Source of the DNA: Pseudidiomarina insulisalsae
GTDB taxonomy: Bacteria; Pseudomonadota; Gammaproteobacteria; Enterobacterales; Alteromonadaceae
Length of the DNA: 64,000 bases
Assembly: GCF_003987065.1 (NCBI RefSeq)
Contig: NZ_PIPY01000002.1
Span: 124,001 to 188,000, forward strand
Reading direction: 5' to 3'
In this document: positions 28,029-35,906 of the stretch, piece by piece
How positions within the stretch are numbered: the stretch's first letter is position 1
How the letters are laid out: the number at the start of each line of letters is the position of its first letter
Program-made: the position numbers and the translations under genes
Notes under the pieces: model-generated
The model's input: the letters and a program-made list of their open reading frames with translations, nothing else
What the model was told of the DNA's origin: nothing
The model's database searches: none

Positions 28029-29533
28029 GCCTGGCAATGTTTCCGGATAAATGCTGCGTGGCTTGGCAGTTGTGCCACCGACTGTTTAAAAATGCCCTGA
28101 ATGGTCTTTAAATGCTGCTGTAAATTGGCTGCAGGCATCTGCTCAGCCAGAGGATGCACGTTTTTTGGCGTCAGACCCTGACCATGGAACATTGAAAACC
28201 AACTGATTTCATTAAATAGCTCGTTATTACTGTTGCGAAAAATACTGGCATTTTCACGATAGAGCTCGAGCCGCTCCTGCAACGAATCGGGTATCGCCAT
28301 ATCGCGGCAATAGCGCCAAAAAGCAGAGTCATCACGCGCGGTTAACTTATAGTGACACATGACGAAATCGCGAATATTGGTGATTTCTTCAGCCGTGTAA
28401 CGGTTAAACGCGTGGGCCCTTTCTGTCATACTGCCTGCGCCTGGTAGTAAGCTAATCAAACGCATAATGCCAGATTGCGTGAGTTGCAAACCCGTCGACT
28501 CCAGCGGCTCGATGAAACCTGCGGATAGGCCGATTGCGCACACATTGTGCTTCCAGGCTTCATCCCGGCGGCCATTCATCCAACGCAAGTGATTGGCCTT
28601 GGAGTCAAAGTTGCCGATGGTTTCACGGAACTCACGCTCCGCTTTATCGCTGTCGGTAAAGCGGCTCGAATAAACCCAACCCTCGCCGGTACGATGTTGC
28701 AGCGGTATTTTCCAGCGCCAGCCCTCATGATGCGCAATCGAACGGGTATAGGGCAAAATAGTATCGGCGTCATGCTGGCCCGGCAATGCCACCGCGCTGT
28801 CACAAGGCATCCACTTACGCCAGTCATGGTATTCAACACCCAGCGCTTCACCAATGAGTAGCGCTTTAAAGCCACTGCAATCAATAAAGAAGTCAGCCTG
28901 TAGCTCGCCGTGCTGTTCCAGTATTAAGGCCTGAAGAGCACCATGCTTCTGCGCTTGTTTTGCTTCGAGCATGCGGTCTTCAAGCGCCACTACACCGCGC
29001 TGCGTAGCGTATTTTTTCAGATAGCGGGCGTACGCATGTGCGTCAAAATGATAGGCATACTTAATATGGCCCAGCGGACTGCGCTTGTCGGCAATGGGGC
29101 GACTGAATTTGTTGCCATTCGCCATACTCCACTCAAGGTTCAGCTCATGCAAAGGCATCGCCGCACCTTGCCCCTGCTCACGCTCATGGCGTAAATAATA
29201 GTGATGAAACGGCACGCCGTTTAATGTCACGCCATAAGGACCAAAGGGATGCATGTACGCATCGCCAATGTTCTGCCAATTCTCGAAAGCGATACCCAGC
29301 TTAAAACTACCCTGGGTTTCACGCAAAAACTCGTCCTCGTCAATCTGTAGCAGTTGGTTGAATTCACGTATGCCCGGAATGGTCGCTTCGCCAACGGAAA
29401 CCGTGCCGATGGCGGACGACTCCACCAGAGTGAGTTTGTAGTGCTTTTGATCGAGCACTTTGGCAAGAGCCGCGGCAGTCATCCAACCGGCGGAGCCGCC
29501 ACCGAGAATGACAATGTGATAAGGCTGAGTCAT
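28025..29533 (-). CDS. FAD-dependent tryptophan halogenase family protein in TonB-receptor operon
   Basis: Flavoprotein of about 502 residues. It has the N-terminal FAD fold GGGSAGWM (9-16), SVGEATIPGIREF, the halogenase-type lysine in SFKLGIAFENW, and the diagnostic WRWKIP in HEGWRWKIPLQHRTG (near 270). In known members these residues support oxidation of chloride to hypohalous acid and halogenation of tryptophan. No biosynthetic cluster or flavin reductase is nearby; it sits between a TonB receptor and a peptidoglycan amidase. Such halogenase-like genes are often found beside TonB receptors in Alteromonadales and Caulobacter, with unknown substrate. The ATG at 29533 is preferred over the frame's 29563 because the FAD motif then starts at the normal distance. 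Confidence 0.85.
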   Translation of the reverse strand: MTQPYHIVILGGGSAGWMTAAALAKVLDQKHYKLTLVESSAIGTVSVGEATIPGIREFNQLLQIDEDEFLRETQGSFKLGIAFENWQNIGDAYMHPFGPYGVTLNGVPFHHYYLRHEREQGQGAAMPLHELNLEWSMANGNKFSRPIADKRSPLGHIKYAYHFDAHAYARYLKKYATQRGVVALEDRMLEAKQAQKHGALQALILEQHGELQADFFIDCSGFKALLIGEALGVEYHDWRKWMPCDSAVALPGQHDADTILPYTRSIAHHEGWRWKIPLQHRTGEGWVYSSRFTDSDKAEREFRETIGNFDSKANHLRWMNGRRDEAWKHNVCAIGLSAGFIEPLESTGLQLTQSGIMRLISLLPGAGSMTERAHAFNRYTAEEITNIRDFVMCHYKLTARDDSAFWRYCRDMAIPDSLQERLELYRENASIFRNSNNELFNEISWFSMFHGQGLTPKNVHPLAEQMPAANLQQHLKTIQGIFKQSVAQLPSHAAFIRKHCQA

Positions 29534-29618
29534 GGACACATTCACCCAAAAGCTGAAGGCCAAAATAGCTGCGGCCAGCCGAAGCTGACCGCAGTACCTC
29601 TTACTTCCTGCTATTAAC

Positions 29619-32495
29619 TTAGAAGTTGTAAGTCAGTTGCAGGGTGTACGAGCGACCACGAGGGTCGGCGACACGCGGGTCGAACGCTGCACCAGGCGAG
29701 TAATCGTTCTGGTGTGCAGTGAACGGTGGATCGCGGTCAAACAGGTTCTTGATACCGAAAGTGATATCCCAGTCTTCCAGCGCCATGTAACGTACGCTGT
29801 AGTTGTAGATAGTGTAGCTACCTACTTCGCCGTCATAGTACGTTGGGAAAGCGATGCCTGATTGCACACCTGGTGGGATCTCATCGTCATAGGCATGACG
29901 ATAAATCTGCGTCAGGTTATGGGCAAAGTCACCTTTTGCATAGTTAAATACAATGGTGTGCTTCCAACGCAGCGGGATATTACCACGTGAGTGCGTACCA
30001 ACTAAGTTGTCGCCCCACTGTGCGTTGTCGAGGAGTTTTTTCTTATCCTCAATCAGGTAGCTACCATTGAAGTTAACGTCCCACAAACCGCCGGCGAGCT
30101 CGCCGTTGGACTGAATACCCACTTCAATACCGGTCGTTTCACGCTCACCTGCGTTGATGTAACGCGAGTCGATGGTTACCAGGTTACCCTCTGAGTCACG
30201 AATAAAGTTGTCTTCGAATAACTCGTAGTTTTCAATTAAGTCGCGCAGACTCGGAACCTGAATAGTACCGTCGATGACAATGCGCCACCAGTCAACGTTC
30301 ATTGAGAAGCTGTCATTCGGCGCATAGACCACACCAAAGCTTTGCTGCTTCGACTCTTCCGGGCCTAAGTCTTCTTTACCACCGAACAGTCGGGTTGGCT
30401 GAATGGCTTCGTCACAGTTTGGATCACTTGCGTCCACTTCACCGTTCGGACAGTCGCGCGGGTCAGCAAGATCCTGCCCCGTATAAGGCACTTCAGTTAC
30501 ACCATTAAACAACTGATTGAAAGATGGGGTCCGGAAACCAGTACTGTAGGCACCGCGAACCAAGACATCTTCCGTCGGTGTCCACATCAGGCCAACTTTC
30601 GGATTCGTGGTACCGCCAAAACCATCATAGTGGTCATAACGAACCGCAAGGTTCATTTCGAAAGTCTCAACCACCGGTACTAGCGTCTCAACAAAGACCG
30701 CTTTTACCGTACGATCGACGTCATCAAGTTCGTTGGCATTATCAAAAGGAGCGCCATAAATTTCAGGACGATCGGCCGCTTCACGGCGGTCGCCATTAAA
30801 CTCATAACCCTCATTGCGAATATCAATACCACCAGCAACATAAATATTGTCGCCGCCCAAGCCAAGGTTGAAACCCGAGTCGCCGGTAATTGAAGCATCA
30901 AACTGGGTCAATGTGGTTTTGCCGCCATAAAGAATGACGCCTTCAGCTGAGGCCGCTGCCAGTGCTGCCATGCCAGCTTCAGACTGTGACTGACTTGGTA
31001 ATAAGAACGGGTTGATCGCCCCGCTACCGATACCTTGTGCCAGCAAGCTGGTGTAATGGTAACCGCCACCAAGTTGTGACTCTGACTCATTGGTTGCATG
31101 GCCTAAGCCAACACGGTAATCCCAAAAGCCGATCTGGCCTTCGACACCAAACTGAATTTTCATCGCCTGGGTGGTGGTTTCAATTTCACGCGGACCACAG
31201 TCCATACAACGCCAGCGATATGCAATCGGCGCGCCGATATTCAACTGGTCAGCACCATAATAATCGGTCAAAGCATCAACGATATAGTCGTATGACTCGC
31301 CAGTACTTGGGTACCAGCCTTCGCGACCAATTGACCAAGGGGTAATCTGATTCGGTTCAAATACTTTTTCTGAAGTGACTTCTGAGCCCATTAACTCGAC
31401 AAAGCCTTCGGCATTGTCGCCCAGGGTCATGGTCGCGCGGCCCACGAAGTCAACACTGTCAACCGGCTGTTGCAAGGCTGCAGCACGAGGATAGTCCCAG
31501 GCACAACTGACACCAGAGTTGCGCGCACGGTTCCAAAGCTCAGCAGCGTCAGGACCCATATTAGGGTAGACGTCACAGCCTGGCATGCCAGGTAGCGCAA
31601 GAACGTTCAGTACGTCGTTCTCAAGGCCGGTGTTCGGGTTAATGAGTCCAGTACCGATCAGGTTGTAGTTCGGACTGGTAGGGTCATCGCCACCCGGACG
31701 GTCATTCAGTGACGCGAACGGTGTACCACGGGTATCTGGCGACAAACCACTTTCTGGCTGGAAGGTGTTGGTGAAATCACGATCAACACCGCGCAGAATT
31801 TCTGCTTTGCGGTATGACAGTGATGCCATAACATTGTAGCCATCTGAATAAAGGTCACCGGTACCAGCAAGCGCGTTTACACGATAGATATTACCGCCAC
31901 CAGCTTCAGTGTGATCGACAAAGGTACCGACCTGCGCGCCCTGGTAGTCTTTTTTCAGGATGAAGTTAATAACACCACCGATTGCATCGGTACCGTAAAC
32001 GGCTGATGCACCGTCACGTAATACTTCAACGCGCTCAATGGCAGAAAAAGGAATTGAGTTCAGGTCAACTGACCGGCCTTTAAGACCGTGTGTCGCTGTG
32101 CGACGACCGTTTAACAGAACAAGTGTAGAACCTGAGCCCTGCTGACGCAGGTTGGCGCTTGATGCACCATTATTGCCGCGCTCTTCACCACTTACGATAC
32201 CGGTATTACTGGCCAGGTTGTCGTTTGAATTTGAAGCAACGTTCAGTTGTAACATTAACTGCTCTGCAGTCGTGATTCCCTGCGCATCAATCTCTTCACG
32301 CGAAATAACAGTCAGCGGTAAATCGCCTTCTATCGCGGTACGCTTAATGCTGGAACCTGTGACTGAAATTCGTTCAACTTTTTCTGCTTCTTCGTTTTGC
32401 TGTGTGTTCTCTTCTTGACCAACATCCTGAGCATAAGCCATACCGCTCATACTCGTGGTTAGTCCCAGCACGAGTGCTATTTTATTGAGTTTCAC
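29619..32495 (-). CDS. Large TonB-dependent receptor, probable peptidoglycan-fragment/oligosaccharide receptor
   Basis: Outer-membrane receptor of 958 residues with a signal peptide ending AYA-QDVG. A Q/E-rich stretch and the TonB-box-like ERISVTGSSIKR follow. The plug reads GSTLVLLNGRRTATHG and RVEVLRDGASAVYGTDAIGGVINFILKK, the style of carbohydrate and peptide receptors in Alteromonadales rather than siderophore receptors. The barrel ends in YTLQLTYNF. It is first gene of the operon with the halogenase-like protein and the amidase fusion, and its promoter region carries the same 16-mer as the divergent nagZ promoter. No Fur box was seen. Import of muropeptides or peptidoglycan chains is inferred from context only. 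Confidence 0.85.
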   Translation of the reverse strand: MKLNKIALVLGLTTSMSGMAYAQDVGQEENTQQNEEAEKVERISVTGSSIKRTAIEGDLPLTVISREEIDAQGITTAEQLMLQLNVASNSNDNLASNTGIVSGEERGNNGASSANLRQQGSGSTLVLLNGRRTATHGLKGRSVDLNSIPFSAIERVEVLRDGASAVYGTDAIGGVINFILKKDYQGAQVGTFVDHTEAGGGNIYRVNALAGTGDLYSDGYNVMASLSYRKAEILRGVDRDFTNTFQPESGLSPDTRGTPFASLNDRPGGDDPTSPNYNLIGTGLINPNTGLENDVLNVLALPGMPGCDVYPNMGPDAAELWNRARNSGVSCAWDYPRAAALQQPVDSVDFVGRATMTLGDNAEGFVELMGSEVTSEKVFEPNQITPWSIGREGWYPSTGESYDYIVDALTDYYGADQLNIGAPIAYRWRCMDCGPREIETTTQAMKIQFGVEGQIGFWDYRVGLGHATNESESQLGGGYHYTSLLAQGIGSGAINPFLLPSQSQSEAGMAALAAASAEGVILYGGKTTLTQFDASITGDSGFNLGLGGDNIYVAGGIDIRNEGYEFNGDRREAADRPEIYGAPFDNANELDDVDRTVKAVFVETLVPVVETFEMNLAVRYDHYDGFGGTTNPKVGLMWTPTEDVLVRGAYSTGFRTPSFNQLFNGVTEVPYTGQDLADPRDCPNGEVDASDPNCDEAIQPTRLFGGKEDLGPEESKQQSFGVVYAPNDSFSMNVDWWRIVIDGTIQVPSLRDLIENYELFEDNFIRDSEGNLVTIDSRYINAGERETTGIEVGIQSNGELAGGLWDVNFNGSYLIEDKKKLLDNAQWGDNLVGTHSRGNIPLRWKHTIVFNYAKGDFAHNLTQIYRHAYDDEIPPGVQSGIAFPTYYDGEVGSYTIYNYSVRYMALEDWDITFGIKNLFDRDPPFTAHQNDYSPGAAFDPRVADPRGRSYTLQLTYNF

Positions 32496-32951
32496 TTTGC
32501 AATCTCCGCTCGTTGTAAGAATCTGGTACGTATATAACTACGTCTTCTTGTTATATTTCCGGCCGTCGTCGACTGAAAATTACTACAACAGATGGTCAAA
32601 CCATCAATACGTTGAAAGTATCATATATTCTTATAATGTAAATAATAAATTATTCCAAGTTGTTTTCTGTTCATTTTTTAGTCTTTGCGACTAGTGCTCG
32701 TTTGTATACGATGAAGTTTCTTACTTTTTCTCCACACTTAGCGCTACTTCTAGAATTTGTTGCCGAATGTTGCAAAGGTAAATCAGCGTATTCTTTCGCC
32801 CTCAACACTGTGACTCGTGCCGATTAAATCACAGTCAGGATCCCGGTGCCGGGTCGGCGTTAGTAATCGCTTGGAATAATTTATTTTTCGTGGGCGCTCA
32901 CGTAGTATAGCCCCGTACCTTTTCATGTTATTGATCCACTGAGAGAGCATT
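32496..32951. promoter_or_regulatory. 456-bp divergent control region between TonB receptor operon and nagZ
   Basis: No gene is visible. The two strands each carry CTTGGAATAATTTATT: at 32644-32659 on the minus strand, pointing to the TonB receptor, and at 32870-32885 on the plus strand, pointing to nagZ (extended identity TGGAATAATTTATTTT with the symporter site). The middle part is AT-rich with no further recognisable element. The paired sites make this the likely main control point of the locus. Confidence 0.65.
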
Positions 32952-34775
32952 ATGCGCCGTTTTATCGTTCTGTTGTTTAGTTTAATTGGCCTCGCTTCAT
33001 GTAGCCCGCAACCAGTAACTGACGCGGACGACGTTCGCCATGTGCTCGGCCAGAAACTGATGCTCGATTTTCGCTATTTCTGTCAGGACGGCACGTCTGC
33101 CAGCGAATGCAAGCAGGCCGTAACTGAATTACCCGAGGCTTTAGCCGAGGTCTTGCGTCAGGGTCATATTGGCGGCGTGATATTATTTGCCGATAACCTT
33201 GAGACCGCGCCGCAAATTGTGTCGCTGATTGATGAAATGCAGCAGGTGATGCATTCAGCAGGGTTGCCACCACTTTTTATTGCCGTGGATCAGGAAGGTG
33301 GCCGGGTTGCACGTTTACCGGCAAGTATTTCTACCCGCTTTGCCGGCAATATGGCGCTCGGCGCCACTTATGCTGCACATGGCACCACTTACGCTGAGCA
33401 GGTTGCGGCCGGAATTGCCGAAGAGCTAAAACTGTTCGGTTTTAATCTCAATTTCGCACCCACCGTCGATGTCAACGTGAACCCTGACAACCCGGTCATT
33501 AACGTGCGTAGCTACGGCGAGGATGCCGAACGGGTTGCCACCCTGGGCCAGACCACCGTCGCCAGCTTGCAACAGTATGGCATCATGAGTGCGCTCAAAC
33601 ACTTTCCCGGTCATGGCGATACGCACGTCGACAGCCATACCGGACTTCCACGGGTTGACCATGACCGTGCGACCATCGACGCTGTAGATTTGCTCCCCTT
33701 CCGTCGTATTATTGCCAGCCCTACACCGCCGGCGATGGTGATGACTGCCCATATTCAGTACCCCCAACTTGATAGTACGAAGTTTGTCGCGACGAACGGC
33801 GAGCCAACCATTGTGCCTGCCACTATGTCACGCGCTATTCTAACCGGAGTCTTGCGTGAACAGCTTGGCTATGAAGGCATCATCGTCACCGACGCGCTGG
33901 ACATGGCGGGCATTGCGCATTATTTCGCGCCGCTGGAAGCTACGGTACAAACCTTTCGCGCGGGTGCCGATATTGCATTGATGCCGTACACCCTACGCAC
34001 GCCGCAGGATATCGAGAATTTCTGGCAGTATTTCGACGGGCTGATCGCAGCGGTAAAAGCGAATCGCCTTGATCGACATGCGCTGCAGCTCTCGGCACAA
34101 CGCATTGCCAGGCTCAAAGCTGCTTACCAACTGGAGCAACAGGCTGCGGTACCCCGCAGCGAGCGACTGGCGCAACTGCAGCAACTGCCCTTCCCAAGCC
34201 TGCGACAACAAGAGCAGGAATTAGCGCAGGCGGCAATGACCCGGATTTACGATAACGGTGTTTTGCCTTTAACGCAGTCGCATTGGCAGCTCGTCATGCC
34301 TGATACTTTGCGCTGTCATGCCTTCACTGCGGCTTTGCGCGCGCAAGCACCGCACATTACCAGTACTTGTCTGAGCCTGGCCGCACTGCCAGCGGAGGAG
34401 CCATGGCATGACTGGCCAACCGATGTGCCCGTTATTATTGGCGATATTACCCCGCATCACAGCCTGGCGGAAATGGGCGGCATGGATGACTTAGCCAGCT
34501 GGCGCGAACGCCCGAGTAAGGAAGAACAGTATGCGTGGGTCACAGACCTGCTGCGCGTTACCGATGCACGGCAACAACCCACGGTGTTGGTCGCGCTGCG
34601 CACGCCCTATGTTGCCAGCCGCTACCGTGAGCTGGCTGACGCCGCGCTTGCCAGCTATGACTACAGTGCCGAAGAGACCGCTGAAGGAGAGCTCCACAGC
34701 CCCAGTTTCCGAGCTATCGTGCATAGCCTGCTGACGAACGAGGCACCCGGGCAACTACCGGTCAGCGTCGACTAA
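32952..34775 (+). CDS. nagZ: Lipoprotein GH3 beta-N-acetylglucosaminidase (NagZ type)
   Basis: Removes terminal GlcNAc from GlcNAc-MurNAc muropeptides; 607 residues with lipobox LASC at 14-17, so a periplasmic lipoprotein, unlike the 341-residue cytoplasmic NagZ of E. coli. The GH3 domain (about 30-390) has AVDQEGGRVARLP, the catalytic loop KHFPGHGDTHVDSHTG (His/Asp dyad near 216-230) and the nucleophile Asp in VTDALDMAGI (near 314). The extra C-terminal domain (about 390-607) recalls exported NagZ of Bacillus. Its own promoter carries the shared 16-mer. The 3' end overlaps the convergent M14 gene by 21 bp. Confidence 0.88.
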   Translation: MRRFIVLLFSLIGLASCSPQPVTDADDVRHVLGQKLMLDFRYFCQDGTSASECKQAVTELPEALAEVLRQGHIGGVILFADNLETAPQIVSLIDEMQQVMHSAGLPPLFIAVDQEGGRVARLPASISTRFAGNMALGATYAAHGTTYAEQVAAGIAEELKLFGFNLNFAPTVDVNVNPDNPVINVRSYGEDAERVATLGQTTVASLQQYGIMSALKHFPGHGDTHVDSHTGLPRVDHDRATIDAVDLLPFRRIIASPTPPAMVMTAHIQYPQLDSTKFVATNGEPTIVPATMSRAILTGVLREQLGYEGIIVTDALDMAGIAHYFAPLEATVQTFRAGADIALMPYTLRTPQDIENFWQYFDGLIAAVKANRLDRHALQLSAQRIARLKAAYQLEQQAAVPRSERLAQLQQLPFPSLRQQEQELAQAAMTRIYDNGVLPLTQSHWQLVMPDTLRCHAFTAALRAQAPHITSTCLSLAALPAEEPWHDWPTDVPVIIGDITPHHSLAEMGGMDDLASWRERPSKEEQYAWVTDLLRVTDARQQPTVLVALRTPYVASRYRELADAALASYDYSAEETAEGELHSPSFRAIVHSLLTNEAPGQLPVSVD

Positions 34776-35906
34776 CTGCAACAGTTCTTCAGCTGCGGCG
34801 CCCAGGCGCGGCAGCTGTTTCCAGGTCAGTCCCTGCGCTGATAACTCCCGCAGCCCCCGCTGCCCCCGCGCGTCACCGACAAACTCAATCACGTAGGCGC
34901 TTGTGTCATTGTCACGACACTTCAATAAGATATCCGCCAGGTAAGGCGCATGCTGACCATCGTCAATAGTCAGCTGCGTAATTTTGATGTCGACAAAGCC
35001 GTCTGCAAAGTTGGCCGGAATAGCGTAATAGTCGGCCAGACTGTAGTCCTGATAGACGCCACTAAGAACCGCGCTTAAAGCCGCTTGTAGCGCGATGACA
35101 TTGAGTCGGCGGGCAACCTGTCGTGTGGAATCGTCACGATGCGCGCCACTTTCAATCAAGATGGTGCTTGCGCCGCAACCCGCTATGGCATCACCAAATG
35201 AACGCTCCGAATAGCTATCGTCATAACGGCCGATGCCTTTGGGCAGGTAGTGCGACAAAATTTGTCGCATATGGGCAATCAGCTGCTTCGCCCGCAACCG
35301 TGGGCCGTCGACATGTTTGTCGGGATGATACGCCGGCGCCAGAAAGGCGATCGTTGCCGGCTCACCCTGCGGGCCTGCGGCATAATAAGGGTTCTGATCG
35401 TGTAGGTTAAATGCTACTGAAGGTTTCAGCTCTTGGACCTGCTGCCATAGCAGGCGTCCTTCCGGGGTTTGCCGGGCTAACGCGTCACGATTCATGTCAA
35501 TGCCCTGTGCGGTTTCCCGGGTGCCTGCCGCAGCACCATCAGGGTTCAGCATCGGAATGACATGCAAGGTCATCAGTTGCTGCCAGTCAGGGGGCAGTTC
35601 TGTCAGTTTCTCTGAGCTAAGTAGTTTTAACCAGTCCAGTACTGCAGCGGTCGCTGTCGACTCGTTACCGTGCATTTGCGTCCAGGCCAGCAGCACCAGC
35701 GGTCCCTGCCCAATACTAAAGCGCCGGATCGGGGTGCCCAGATAAGAGCGTCCGATGTGCTGGTGACGGATCATGGGTAGCGCGCTAAGCGCATCGAGCA
35801 CGGGCTCGATCTGTGTATAAGTCAGTTGACGCGTGGCCAGGTCGGGCCATTTGTGCTGCTGCCAAAGCGACTCGAGTGCGCTCACAGCACTGTTCGGGTG
35901 GGTCAT
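34755..35906 (-). CDS. Cytoplasmic M14 zinc carboxypeptidase, MpaA-like murein peptide amidase candidate
   Basis: 383 residues, no signal peptide. Zinc-site motif H79-G-N-E82 in TQMHGNES and the third ligand H169 in FNLHDQN; DMNRD supplies the substrate arginine, and the general base Glu is probably in TILIESGAH. The M14 family cuts C-terminal amide bonds; the cytoplasmic member MpaA splits gamma-D-Glu-diaminopimelate. Its start overlaps the end of the D-lactate dehydrogenase gene by 4 bp (ATGA), so the two are translationally coupled. The surrounding peptidoglycan genes favour the MpaA role; a general carboxypeptidase is the alternative. Confidence 0.8.
   Translation of the reverse strand: MTHPNSAVSALESLWQQHKWPDLATRQLTYTQIEPVLDALSALPMIRHQHIGRSYLGTPIRRFSIGQGPLVLLAWTQMHGNESTATAAVLDWLKLLSSEKLTELPPDWQQLMTLHVIPMLNPDGAAAGTRETAQGIDMNRDALARQTPEGRLLWQQVQELKPSVAFNLHDQNPYYAAGPQGEPATIAFLAPAYHPDKHVDGPRLRAKQLIAHMRQILSHYLPKGIGRYDDSYSERSFGDAIAGCGASTILIESGAHRDDSTRQVARRLNVIALQAALSAVLSGVYQDYSLADYYAIPANFADGFVDIKITQLTIDDGQHAPYLADILLKCRDNDTSAYVIEFVGDARGQRGLRELSAQGLTWKQLPRLGAAAEELLQLVDADR

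Noticed and set aside
28025-29533. A halogenated natural-product biosynthetic cluster
   Set aside because: Only the halogenase-like gene is present; there are no synthases, carrier proteins or flavin reductase nearby.
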